Shown here one piece after another: positions 48,641 to 59,326 of a DNA stretch of 64,000 bases (its first letter is position 1; every line of letters starts with the position of its first letter). The position numbers and the translations under genes are program-made. A model generated the notes under the pieces. That model did not search any database. It was not told where the DNA came from and saw only the letters and a program-made list of their open reading frames with translations. Source of the stretch: Lactococcus protaetiae (lineage in GTDB: Bacteria; Bacillota; Bacilli; Lactobacillales; Streptococcaceae); assembly GCF_006965445.1 (NCBI RefSeq), contig NZ_CP041356.1, positions 2,542,001 through 2,606,000 of the forward strand, written 5' to 3'.

Positions 48641-48950
48641 CTTAGCAAGTGCGTGCTATCTCCGCCTTTGGGCTACGCTGTCGATGCTCGCTACGGTGCT
48701 GAAGCACCTAGTCGCAATCGCAATTCCCCCACCTCTTAAAGGTGGCGGGATAAGCAGCACTATCTCCGCTTCGCTACGCTGTCCATTCGCTCTAAATCGC
48801 TAAAGCGATAAGGCGAAATGGCAAGCTCTGCTTTCGTTCTACTAACATTGGTGGGGAGAAAGAATCCCCACCAATGAAGTAATCACTTTAATTTTTTTAA
48901 AACACTGTTAATGTTTGGATTTTATTTTTAACTTGAACTTAACATCTAAT
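48641..48950. repeat. Repeat region with GAAAGAA-loop hairpin
   Basis: No gene seen. It contains modules 'tagcaagtgcgtgctatct' and 'tatctccgcttcgctacgct'. A perfect hairpin at 48846-48876 has stem CATTGGTGGGGA / TCCCCACCAATG and loop GAAAGAA, followed by GAAGTAATCACTT. Confidence 0.7.
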
Positions 48951-49388
48951 TTAGATTAGTTTCTGACTATAGATATCCGCCAAAATCCCAAGCAGCATTT
49001 GCTTATACTCAAAATCATCCACAAGCACCCCTCGCAAACAACCTTGTTCATAGTAAAGGTCGCATAACTGACCAAACAGCCGATGATATTGCACTGCTTC
49101 ATTAGGAACGCCTCGCATATTCTCACTTGCCAGGTTGACAAATAAAATCAGCATACTTTCTTCATCAAGATGCTCTGGTTTAATCCAATAATTTGCGTAA
49201 GCAGAAATCACAAATTCAGCAATAAAATCTGATATAAACTGTGGTTTAAAGTAATCATATTTATAAAGCTCATACGTCACCACCGCGCGCTCCGCCATTC
49301 GTTCAGCCAATTGGCGTGTCGCCAAATCCACCATTGGCTCATATTTAGAATCCGCCTGTTTCAAGCGGAAATCATCTTCATTTTTCAT
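48951..49388 (-). CDS. Uncharacterised helical protein
   Basis: A 145-residue soluble, acidic, mostly helical protein. I do not recognise a family. Its C-terminal layout (helices with IKPEHLDEESMLILFVNLASENMRG) is loosely like a TetR ligand domain, but no HTH is present. I chose the ATG at 49388 because TGGTATAAT ends six bases before it with TTGCCA 18 bases further up. A longer frame would include the promoter. The message would be leaderless. Confidence 0.55.
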   Translation of the reverse strand: MKNEDDFRLKQADSKYEPMVDLATRQLAERMAERAVVTYELYKYDYFKPQFISDFIAEFVISAYANYWIKPEHLDEESMLILFVNLASENMRGVPNEAVQYHRLFGQLCDLYYEQGCLRGVLVDDFEYKQMLLGILADIYSQKLI

Positions 49389-49394
49389 AATTTT

Positions 49395-49424
49395 ATTATA
49401 CCAAGATGCGAGTACGATTGGCAA
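49395..49424 (-). promoter_or_regulatory. Promoter abutting the 48.9 kb gene
   Basis: Minus-strand TTGCCA (49419-49424), 18-base spacer, extended -10 TGGTATAAT (TATAAT 49395-49400), six bases from the ATG. Confidence 0.65.
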
Positions 49425-49439
49425 GAAATGATGAAAATT

Positions 49440-49605
49440 GCCACTTAGCTCTTTGTGCTTCAGCATATAAGCCAATGGACAGCGGAGTGCTGAAAGCACG
49501 TAGATAGGAAAAGACGGAAATGCGCTTTGCCCATTGGAAACGTTTGTCTATTTTCCTGAGTTTTAAGCAGTCGAACTCAATTACAAGATGTGAGTATGAT
49601 TAGCA
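49440..49605. repeat. Hairpin repeat unit carrying an inserted module
   Basis: A single diverged long-hairpin unit (ending GAACTCAATTACAAGATGTGAG-like at about 49573) preceded by GCCACTTAGCTCTTTGTGC and CCAATGGACAGCG. The same two end sequences border the insertion at about 50788-50957. Confidence 0.55.
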
Positions 49606-49680
49606 AAAAATGATAAAAAAATATGGGTAACACCAGAAATTCTCTGTGATAGTTGACCTATTCATAACCTCAAAAAGCTA

Positions 49681-50616
49681 TCATGATTTCAATTTCATCT
49701 TAATCGTGTATGCTGCACCTAACATTCCTGCATCATTTTGCAGACCAGCAGGTTTGATTTCTGTCAGAAGACCTTGATTTTTTATCCGACTCAGTCCAAA
49801 ATGTCGCTCAATCAACTCACTCCATTTTGCTTGAAGCCTCTTGATGAAGTAGTCATTTGCCGAGATTCCACCGCCAATCAAGATGACCTCTGGGTCAAAA
49901 CAAGCCGTCAAATTCATTAGATTGACCGTAAGGTCACACAAAAATTGCTCAAAGACAATGCCTGCGACTTTATCGCCTGATTCCGCCAAATCTACGACTT
50001 CTTTTGCCTCAAGTAGTGGTGTGAAATTGTTATGCGTGATGGACTTTTGCGCTTCGTTGTAAGTCCGTAAAAGTCCCATGACAGCTGCTGCTTTGAAGTT
50101 TTGTGAAACATCTTCAAGCTCACCAACCGCTGTGATACCGCTTGTCAGTGCCCAACCAAATTCGCCTGCAATGCCATGCCCGCCACGATAAATCTGGTTA
50201 TTGATGACAATGCCGCCACCAATACCTGTACCAAGCGCCATCACCATGTAATCAGAATAATTCTTCCCAGCACCAAGCCACTTTTCAGCAATGGCAGCTG
50301 CATTCGCGTCATTTTCCACCACTACGGGTAAGTCTGTCAGTGCTGACAGCTTTTTACGCAAAGGCAGACCATACATTTTGGTCAGTCCACCAAAATTGAC
50401 CATGACTCCGTCTTTATTGGGCGTGCCTGGCGCTGAAACACCGATGCCCGCAAGTTCAAACCGTGCTGACAGACTTTTTGTTGTTTCTGTCAGTGCTGAC
50501 AGAAACGGTTTTTCTTCATCAGGCGTCGGAAATTTTCCTTTTTCCAAGATTTCGCCGTCATCAGCGACCACGCCATATTTGACAAAAGTTCCGCCGATGT
50601 CAAATGCTAAATACAT
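49681..50616 (-). CDS. ROK family sugar kinase, probable beta-glucoside kinase
   Basis: A 311-residue cytoplasmic kinase. ATP-binding motifs: YLAFDIGGTFVKYGVV at the start and MALGTGIGGGIVIN near residue 128; the substrate loop VVENDANAAA and GHGIAGEFGW are present. The CxCGxxGC zinc motif of glucokinase-type ROK proteins is absent. The nearby 6-phospho-beta-glucosidase needs a phosphorylated substrate, and the importer is an ABC type that does not phosphorylate. A BglK-like role therefore fits best; glucokinase or fructokinase is the alternative. Four CTGWCAG heptamers lie inside the gene. Confidence 0.75.
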   Translation of the reverse strand: MYLAFDIGGTFVKYGVVADDGEILEKGKFPTPDEEKPFLSALTETTKSLSARFELAGIGVSAPGTPNKDGVMVNFGGLTKMYGLPLRKKLSALTDLPVVVENDANAAAIAEKWLGAGKNYSDYMVMALGTGIGGGIVINNQIYRGGHGIAGEFGWALTSGITAVGELEDVSQNFKAAAVMGLLRTYNEAQKSITHNNFTPLLEAKEVVDLAESGDKVAGIVFEQFLCDLTVNLMNLTACFDPEVILIGGGISANDYFIKRLQAKWSELIERHFGLSRIKNQGLLTEIKPAGLQNDAGMLGAAYTIKMKLKS

Positions 50617-50632
50617 CTTTTCTTCTCCTTTT

Positions 50633-51030
50633 CAGATGTGAGTGGCGCTCGTCCAAAAGCGTAACGATTTAGGAAAATGTGGTTCTGTGTGAGACACAGG
50701 TTCCATTTTATCTAATCACCTAGCTTTTAGCGCACCGAACTCAATTTTCAGATGTGAGCCCAACTGCTTTGAAAGGTTGAAAAATGCCACTTGGCTCTTT
50801 GTGCGAAAGCAGTATAGCTTCGCATGACCCTAGGACATTTGTCCGTTTGCTTAGGGACTAAAGTCCCAAGAGCAAAAGGCATTGGCTGTAAGCTGCTAAA
50901 GTAGCCACGCCAAATGGCAATCCAATGGACAGCGTAGTAGTCACACTACGGAGATAAGATAATGTGGAAATGGTTATCGTCCATTGAAACATTTTATCTT
51001 TTTTCACTCCTTTCAACGAGAGCGAACTCA
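50633..51030. repeat. Two long-hairpin units, the second interrupted by a ~170-bp insertion
   Basis: Unit 1 (50633-50746) runs GATGTGAG to GAACTCAATTTT with tip CTGTGT/GACACAG. Unit 2 (50748-51030) is of the second type but is split after TTGAAAAAT: about 170 bp (50788-50957) rich in mosaic modules intervene before AATGTGGAAATGG resumes. The insert starts GCCACTTGGCTCTTTGTGC and contains CCAATGGACAGCG near its right end. Confidence 0.7.
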
Positions 51031-51450
51031 TTTTTTGTAATATTTTTCGACTTCTAGCAACAACTTTCTGAGTTCATCAAGCTTTAAATCTGAAAAATTC
51101 CGAAAGCTAAAGTTATTTTTCTTGCCAACTTTGCATTCTCCAAGCTTACCAATATAATCGTCAATCGGCACCTCGCTCCAAATGTAAACACTGATATAGT
51201 TTTTTTGAAGCGCCACCCCAATCATTGGCCACTCAACTTTTCTAGCTTTCCGGTCTAGATAAAAAGTCTCACCATAGCCAAGCAATTTCACACGCATTCC
51301 ACTTGCGCCGATAGGTGTCCCAGCGTGAAAATAAGCATTCAAATCTGGTGCGACCTCCTTGATAAGCTGGTCAAATTGCAATAAATCTGACTTCCGTTGA
51401 AGGTCAAAGTTAAAATAATCTTCGCTAGAATTTACCTCGACTTTGAACAC
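51028..51450 (-). CDS. DUF1801/YdhG-like protein
   Basis: A 140-residue soluble protein. The pattern YFHAGTPIGASGMRVKLLGYG, then WPMIGVALQKNYISVYIW and a late GKKNNFSFRNFSDL resembles DUF1801 proteins of unknown function; the match is from memory and moderate. It starts with GTG immediately after the TAA of the GH1 gene, so it is the last cotranscribed gene before a repeat array. A metabolic link to beta-glucosides is unproven. Confidence 0.5.
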   Translation of the reverse strand: MFKVEVNSSEDYFNFDLQRKSDLLQFDQLIKEVAPDLNAYFHAGTPIGASGMRVKLLGYGETFYLDRKARKVEWPMIGVALQKNYISVYIWSEVPIDDYIGKLGECKVGKKNNFSFRNFSDLKLDELRKLLLEVEKYYKK

Positions 51451-52920
<1,470 letters not shown>

Positions 52921-52924
<4 letters not shown>

Positions 52925-55043
52925 TTTACCACCTCAATCTCGCCAATAACGGCGATCAAATCATTGATATAAAACCGCACTTCCCCGTTTTCAAGCCGTT
53001 TTTCACCCTGATGCTCCACGTATGATAAGCTGTCAGTGCTGACAGAAAATTCAACCCGTTTCGCTTCGCCTTTTTTAAGTGGAATTCGCTTGAAATCAAG
53101 CAATTCGCGCACGGGGCGCACGAGGTTTGACACAGGATCTTCCATGAAAAGCAAAAGACTTTCTGCCGTGTCATACTCACTCAGATTTGTAAGCGTTAAA
53201 CTCAAGGAAATCGGCTGCTCGTCAGTGATGACAGGTGACGAGACTACGATATTTTCGTACGACACCTGACCATAACGCAGCCCGTGCCCAAAACTAAACA
53301 ACGGCCCAATCGGTAAATCTTGATAACGACTGCTGTAAGTGCTGTCATTGGCAGGCCTACCAGAGCGCAGCTCGTTATAGCGCAGCGGCACTTGGCTGCT
53401 AACCCGTGGAAAACTCATCGGCAAGCGACCTGTTGGACTGTCAAGACCAAGGACCAGCTCTGCAATCGCTGAGCCTGCTTCATTGCCCAAATACCAAGTC
53501 CACAAAAGCGCATCTAAATCATCAATCACAGCACCAAGTGCAAGCGGACGACCCGCAAAGCCCAGTCCAATCACTTTCTTACCCAAAGCTTTTAGGTCAA
53601 AAATCAAAGATTGCTGCGCGCTTGATAGCTCCAGATTCGCTGACGAATGTCCCTCACCAGACTGATCCCAAGCCTCACCAAGCGTGACCAACACGCTGTC
53701 AGCACTGACAAGCACATCCTCTGGCACCTCATCAAGAAATTCATACGCAAAAACCCGGTCAGCATGCTGACGGAAACCATTTTCCACAGAAATCGTCTCT
53801 GAGCGCTTGCCCTTGCAGTTCCAGTTTCCCAGCAGCGCCTGCGTTTTGGCAAAAGGTCCGATGATCAGCACTGGATCAGCCGCTGACAAAGGCAAGATTT
53901 CATTATCATTTTTTAGCAAAACACAGCTTTTCTTTGCAGCGGTTTTGGCAGCGCTGACAAGCTCGTCAGAGCGTACCACATCAGCTTCTACACTACTGTC
54001 AGCATAGGGCTGCTCAAACAAGCCTAATTCATTTTTAAGTTCAAGAATTTTCCAAACTGCATGGTCAATTTTCTCCAACAATTCAGGCGATTTCTCCGCG
54101 AGATTCGCACCATGTTTCAAAAAAGTATTTGAAACCATTTCAATCTCAATCCCAGCTTCAAGTGCCAAAAGTCCAGCTGCCGCGTCATCAGCTGCCACAC
54201 CATGATTCGTCAGCTCTGACACCGCACCCCAGTCCGAAATCAGCAAATCATCAAAAGCAAAATGCCCACGTAAAATCTCTTCCAGTAGCCATTTAGATGC
54301 CGTTGCAGGCTCGCCATTGAGCGAATTAAACGATGCCATGACCATCCGCGGATTGGCTTTCAAAGCCAGCTCATAAGACTTCGCATAAAAGCCGAAAAAC
54401 TCCTTCATACTCATATCCACGCTCGCATAATCTCGCCCAGCATCTGGCGCACCATAAGCCGCAAAATGCTTCAAACAAGCCACCACACCGTCAGGTGCGA
54501 TTGTTCCGTTGCCAGAGCCTTGATATCCCTCAATCATCGCAGCGCCCATCAGCCCTGACAGCAGCGCATCCTCGCCAAAACTCTCCATGACACGCCCCAT
54601 CTGCTATCTCGCACCACGTCTGTCATCGGCGAGAAATCCACCTGAATCCCAGAAGCACGCAGTTCTTGAGCGGTCAATCTCCCCACATCACGCAGCAAAT
54701 CACGGTCAAACGAACTCGCAAGTCCCAGCGGAATCGGAAAAATCGTTCGATAACCATGAATCGCATCGTGCATAAACATCAAAGGAATCTTCAACCGACT
54801 CTTTGCCAAATAAGCGGACTGTACAGCATTAATCGCAGCAGTCCCAGAAACACCAAGCACAGAGCCAATCTGATAAATATTCTCCTGATTAAATCCCAAA
54901 TCTTCCATCGAAGGTCCTGTAACTACCAATTCAGCAGCAAATTCAGCGCCCACAAAATGCTCCCCAGTCGTCTGTGTCATCTGACCCAACTTTTCAACCA
55001 AAGTCATTGACTGGAACAACTGTCGTAATCTCTTTTCATCCAT
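52921..55043 (-). pseudogene. Beta-glucosidase (GH3), one-base frameshift
   Basis: A 707-residue GH3 enzyme after adding one G at CCCC 54595-54598, which turns RDSRWGVSW into the family RDSRWGRVMESFGED. No signal peptide, so it is intracellular. Domains: N-terminal barrel with the nucleophile Asp in LLISDWGAV, then the alpha/beta sandwich, then a fibronectin III-like tail. It removes terminal beta-glucose from imported oligosaccharides. It follows the importer genes and overlaps the GH1 gene by four bases. Confidence 0.88.
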
Positions 55044-55062
55044 CTTTACACCTCAAAACAAT

Positions 55063-55106
55063 AAACGCTAGAACAATAACAGGAGGAAACCATTCATTCT
55101 AGCGCT
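55063..55106 (-). other. Intercistronic hairpin
   Basis: Inverted repeat AACGCTAGAA / TTCTAGCGCTT (one mismatch) around a 23-base loop between the importer ATPase and GH3 genes. No U tract; probably an mRNA processing or stability element. Confidence 0.4.
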
Positions 55107-55120
55107 TATCTTACACTTTT

Positions 55121-56179
55121 TTACTTTTTATCACCAGTCAGCTGAGCAGGGAGTTCTTTTCCTTGCCTCATCTCATCATAAAGAATACATCCAACCAGAT
55201 GACTCGCGTCATCTCCCGAGACATCCGTTGATTTCAAATCAACCTCATACTCCCGACAACCCTCATGAACAAAAGCACAGCGATCAGCAAAAGGACAACC
55301 AGCACCCAAAGTCGCCATATCAGGTGGCGTGCCAGGAATCCCACCCAGTTCTCGTCTTGGTCCATGCAAAGGTGGAAATGAATTAATCAAACCACGCGTA
55401 TAAGGATGTCTTGCGTGTGCATACAAATCCAGCGCAGGTCCATCTTCAATAATCTGACCCGCATACATAATCGCAATTCGATCCGCAATCTCAATCAGCA
55501 AAGACATATCATGCGTGATAAAAATAACCGCAAATCCTAGTTTCTTACGCAACTCCGTAATCTGCTCCACAATCTGCCTTTGCATGACCACATCAAGCGC
55601 TGTCGTCGGCTCATCCATGATCAAAACTTTAGGTTCTAGCGCCAAAGCCATCGCAATCATGACCCGTTGGCGCATCCCACCTGAAAGTTGATGAGGAAAA
55701 GATTCCAAACGGTCAGGAGAAATACCCACCATTTCCATGAGTTCGACCGCACGCTTTTGCAGTTGCGCTTTGTCCCAATCTGGACGGTGTGCCTGTATGG
55801 CATCCTTAATTTGCCGTCCCACCTTATACACAGGGTTGAGCGAATTCATTGCCCCTTGAAAAACGACCGCTTCATCAACCCAGCGTTGTTCGCGTAGCTC
55901 TTTATCCGTCATTTTCAGCAAATCGCGCCGTTCACCATTGACCCCTTTTATCCAAACTTCGCCAGTCGTAATCAATCCAGGCGGAGGTAACAAACGCGTC
56001 GCACCGTAAACCAAAGTTGATTTCCCACAGCCTGATTCACCAGCCAAGCCTAAGACTTCACCCTCATGCAAGGTCAAGCTGACCCCACGCAAAACGTGTG
56101 CCGCATCATCTGTATAACCATAATCCACACTCAAATTCTTAATTTCAAGTACAGGCTCTGCCTTTGAAAAATCTGTCAT
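55121..56179 (-). CDS. ABC importer ATPase (OppD/DppD type)
   Basis: A 352-residue ATPase. Walker [12 protein letters not shown] (residues ~43-53), signature [15 protein letters not shown], Walker [14 protein letters not shown], and the C-terminal oligopeptide-type cysteine region [14 protein letters not shown]. It energises import with the partner ATPase at 58.1 kb. It overlaps the permease stop by four bases. Opp-type transporters also carry beta-gluco-oligosaccharides; the operon context favours that. Confidence 0.9.
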   Translation of the reverse strand: MTDFSKAEPVLEIKNLSVDYGYTDDAAHVLRGVSLTLHEGEVLGLAGESGCGKSTLVYGATRLLPPPGLITTGEVWIKGVNGERRDLLKMTDKELREQRWVDEAVVFQGAMNSLNPVYKVGRQIKDAIQAHRPDWDKAQLQKRAVELMEMVGISPDRLESFPHQLSGGMRQRVMIAMALALEPKVLIMDEPTTALDVVMQRQIVEQITELRKKLGFAVIFITHDMSLLIEIADRIAIMYAGQIIEDGPALDLYAHARHPYTRGLINSFPPLHGPRRELGGIPGTPPDMATLGAGCPFADRCAFVHEGCREYEVDLKSTDVSGDDASHLVGCILYDEMRQGKELPAQLTGDKK

Positions 56180-57171
56180 GATTTTACCTCCTGTTCTTTG
56201 ATGACACGTCCTCTATCATCATGATTATGATTAGCAATTGGTGTAAAACCAACACGTGGACGAATACCACGTTTCTTCAAAATTTTCGCATTCATACCCG
56301 TATTACGCAAGCGTGGATTGACAAATTCATCAATACCAAAATTAATCAAAGCAAGACTCATACCAAGAAATGCCACACAAAGCCCAGCAGGCGCATACCA
56401 CCACCATTGTCCAGAAGTAAAGGCACCATTATTTTGCGCATAATAAAGCACTGTTCCCCAAGACCAATCTGAAGGTGGTATAATCCCAATATAAGATAAA
56501 GTCACAAGTGACATAATCGCAGCCGTTACCGTTCCAATAAAAGTTGAAGCCAAAATCGCGGTCAAATTTGGCAAAATCTCAAAGATAATAATACGCCAAC
56601 GTGACTCGCCAGAAGCACGCGCCGCCTCAACAAAATCTCTTGTCCGCAAAGACATCGTTTGTGAGCGCAATACCCGCGCACCCCATGCCCAACCAGTAAA
56701 GGAAATGACCAGTACAATCGCACCAAGACCCGCATTTTGCATCGTCCCCATGATAATAATAATCAAAGGTAAGCCAGGAATGACAAGAAAAATATTCGTC
56801 AGCATTGACAAACCTTCATCTCCCCAACCAGATAGAAAACCAGCTGACACACCAATAACTGCAGCCAATACCGTTGCAATCACACCCGTAGATAAACTTA
56901 CAACCATGACCCCACGTGTTCCGATAACTAATTGTGAGAAAATATCTTGTCCCACATTGGTTGTTCCCAAAAAATGTTGCATCGACGGTGCAGCATTTGA
57001 CAAAGGAGATGTTTTATTTGGGTCAAATGGTGCAAGTATTGGTCCAAAAATTGCGACCAAGATAAAGAAAGCAAAGATACTTAAACCGATGATTGACTTA
57101 GTGTTGCGTAAGAAAACCATATGCTGTTTTTTTGCCACTTTTGGCTCTGATGTTTGTTTTACTTCAGACAT
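56176..57171 (-). CDS. ABC importer permease (OppC/DppC type)
   Basis: A 331-residue membrane protein with six helices. The EAA loop appears as EAARASGESRWRIIIFEILPNL and the N-terminal region carries the OppC-type FDPNKTSP segment. AAAGGAGGGG stands directly before the ATG at 57171; a longer frame exists but would overlap the neighbour. The C-terminal tail (KRGIRPRVGFTPIANHNHDD) is cytoplasmic. It pairs with the OppB-type permease. Confidence 0.9.
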   Translation of the reverse strand: MSEVKQTSEPKVAKKQHMVFLRNTKSIIGLSIFAFFILVAIFGPILAPFDPNKTSPLSNAAPSMQHFLGTTNVGQDIFSQLVIGTRGVMVVSLSTGVIATVLAAVIGVSAGFLSGWGDEGLSMLTNIFLVIPGLPLIIIIMGTMQNAGLGAIVLVISFTGWAWGARVLRSQTMSLRTRDFVEAARASGESRWRIIIFEILPNLTAILASTFIGTVTAAIMSLVTLSYIGIIPPSDWSWGTVLYYAQNNGAFTSGQWWWYAPAGLCVAFLGMSLALINFGIDEFVNPRLRNTGMNAKILKKRGIRPRVGFTPIANHNHDDRGRVIKEQEVKS

Positions 57172-57172
57172 T

Positions 57173-58153
57173 TTACCCCTCCTTTCGCGTCCGTGGGTCA
57201 AGAAACGCATAAACCACATCTGCCACAATATTTGCCAATAAAACCGACATTGTAATCACAAGAAAAATTCCTTGCATCAACGGATAGTCGTGATTATTTG
57301 TTGCTTGAAGCAAGCGATAGCCAATCCCTTGATAATTAAAAACTTGTTCCATAACCAAAGTCCCAGAAACCACAAAACCAAGTGATAAAGCAAACCCAGA
57401 AATTTGTGGCAAAATCGCATTTCTTGAAGCATAGCGAAACATCACCACTGATTCTCTCAATCCTTTAGCATGAGCTACTGTTACGTAGTCTTCTGAAGAA
57501 ACCGTGACCATCATATTACGCATTCCAAGAATCCATCCGGCCATTGAACTTAAAACAATTGTCAAAGCTGGTAAGAATCCATAATACGCTACTGAAGAAA
57601 TGAATGCCCCATTCAGACCTGGAACAGCATCAATTGAGTACGAACCTCCTTGAGGGAACCATTGTAATGCTGTCGCAAAAATCGCAATCGCCATTAATCC
57701 AATCCAAAAATAAGGAACAGATGAAAAGAAAGTTGTAATAGGAATCAAAGCATCCCATTTTGTTCCACGACGCCAACCAAGAATAATACCAATTGTTGTC
57801 CCAATCACAAAAGCAATAATCGTTGCCAATCCAACCAAACCAATCGTCCAAGGTAGCGATTGAGCAATAATTGTAGAAACTTTTGTCGGGTAAGCTTGTA
57901 GTGATACACCGAGATTACCGTGAAAAAGTTTGACCCAATAATCAATATATTGTTGCCAAAGCGTTTCATGAGAATCCATTCCAAAAAGTTTACGCAATGA
58001 ATTAACCGCGTCAACTGAAATTTGTCCCTGATAACGTGCGATTAATGCTTGTACAGGGTCTCCAGGCATAAGTCTAGGAATAAAGAAATTCAACGTTACT
58101 GCTGCCCATGCCGTTACGATATAAAAAACCGCACGACGAATGAAAAATTTCAT
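57173..58153 (-). CDS. ABC importer permease (OppB/DppB type)
   Basis: A 326-residue membrane protein with six helices. It starts with the typical [28 protein letters not shown] and has the EAA-like [24 protein letters not shown]. It forms the channel with the OppC-type subunit. The start codon overlaps the stop of the upstream ATPase by four bases. Confidence 0.9.
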   Translation of the reverse strand: MKFFIRRAVFYIVTAWAAVTLNFFIPRLMPGDPVQALIARYQGQISVDAVNSLRKLFGMDSHETLWQQYIDYWVKLFHGNLGVSLQAYPTKVSTIIAQSLPWTIGLVGLATIIAFVIGTTIGIILGWRRGTKWDALIPITTFFSSVPYFWIGLMAIAIFATALQWFPQGGSYSIDAVPGLNGAFISSVAYYGFLPALTIVLSSMAGWILGMRNMMVTVSSEDYVTVAHAKGLRESVVMFRYASRNAILPQISGFALSLGFVVSGTLVMEQVFNYQGIGYRLLQATNNHDYPLMQGIFLVITMSVLLANIVADVVYAFLDPRTRKEG

Positions 58154-59256
58154 GAGTTAGTCTCCTTATTTTGAGCAATTTTTTCTTTGACTTCATCAGG
58201 TAACTCCATATCATGGATTGTTTTAAGTTCACCCTTATCTCCGATATTGACCATCGCTTCAGGATTGTCCGTATAAAGCCAACACGCCACTTCTTGACCT
58301 GTGGCGGCTCTGACAGTTGGTGGTACCTCACGCGCACAAAGTTCCGTAGCAAACGGACAACGCGTCCGAAATCTGCAACCTGATGGTGGGTCAATCAAAC
58401 TTGGCGCTTCACCATGTGCCTCGCCCCGCAGGGCATTTAGCGCATCAGGGTCAGGTGCCGAGTTGACCAACAAATCCGTATAAGGATGCGCTGGATGTTG
58501 TGTGACCATCTCAGATGGGCCACGCTCTATGACGCGCCCTGCGTACATGACCAAAGTCTCATCAGCAAAATATCGAGCTGAAGCCACGTCATGCGTAATA
58601 TACAAAATTGCAATGCCTTCATTGTCACGCAAATCTTTAAGTAAATTAAGAATCCCTAGGCGAATCGACACATCTAGCATAGAGATTGGTTCATCAGCAA
58701 GTAACACTTTAGGGTCCGCAGCCAAAGCACGTGCAATAGAAACCCGTTGACGTTGCCCTCCTGAAAGTTCATGAGGAAATTTATCAATATATCGCTCCGC
58801 TGGTGTTAATTTTACTCTCTGGAGTAATTCAATCACGGCTTCTTCTAACTTTTTACCACGTAATCCCTTTTTGTGAATCTGTAAAGCACGTCCAAGAATA
58901 TAGCGAATCGTATGTACGGCATTCAATGAACCAAAAGGGTCTTGAAAAATCATTTGTACTTGATTGGTATATTCACGAAACCCCTTTCCTGATTTTGCCT
59001 TAACTGGCTGTCCATTAAGCTCAATCGTACCACTCGTAATCGGCACAAGTTGGCTTAATAATTTTGCGATAGTAGATTTACCAGAGCCAGACTCTCCCAC
59101 AAGAGCAACCACCTGACCTGCGTACAAATCAAGGCTGACATCATCTGTTGCGTGTACAACCTTATCACGTTTAATTCCACCAACTGGAAAGTGCTTGACA
59201 ATATGTTTAGCACTCAAAACTGGAATTTCATTTTTATTATTTTCAGTATTTGACAA
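58150..59256 (-). CDS. ABC importer ATPase (OppF/DppF type)
   Basis: A 368-residue ATPase. Walker [14 protein letters not shown], signature [15 protein letters not shown], Walker [15 protein letters not shown]. The DEPISMLD form instead of DEPTSALD is something I associate with Opp-type transporters for oligosaccharides. The start is TTG, supported by AAAGGAG seven bases upstream. It follows the binding-protein gene after a hairpin. Confidence 0.88.
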   Translation of the reverse strand: MSNTENNKNEIPVLSAKHIVKHFPVGGIKRDKVVHATDDVSLDLYAGQVVALVGESGSGKSTIAKLLSQLVPITSGTIELNGQPVKAKSGKGFREYTNQVQMIFQDPFGSLNAVHTIRYILGRALQIHKKGLRGKKLEEAVIELLQRVKLTPAERYIDKFPHELSGGQRQRVSIARALAADPKVLLADEPISMLDVSIRLGILNLLKDLRDNEGIAILYITHDVASARYFADETLVMYAGRVIERGPSEMVTQHPAHPYTDLLVNSAPDPDALNALRGEAHGEAPSLIDPPSGCRFRTRCPFATELCAREVPPTVRAATGQEVACWLYTDNPEAMVNIGDKGELKTIHDMELPDEVKEKIAQNKETNS

Positions 59257-59285
59257 TGTTTCACTCCTTTCACAAGCTAGTAAAG

Positions 59286-59307
59286 AAAGGGCTCAAAAGA
59301 ACCCTTT
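59286..59307 (-). terminator. Intercistronic hairpin after the binding-protein gene
   Basis: Stem AAAGGGTTC / GAGCCCTTT (one G-U pair), loop TTTT, short T run. Such hairpins often give binding proteins higher expression than the downstream ABC genes. Confidence 0.6.
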
Positions 59308-59326
59308 TCTCTACTCCTTTTAGCCT

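Noticed and set aside
49389-49499. Longer N-terminus for the 48.9 kb protein
   Set aside because: The extension would translate the promoter and repeat DNA and has no ribosome site.
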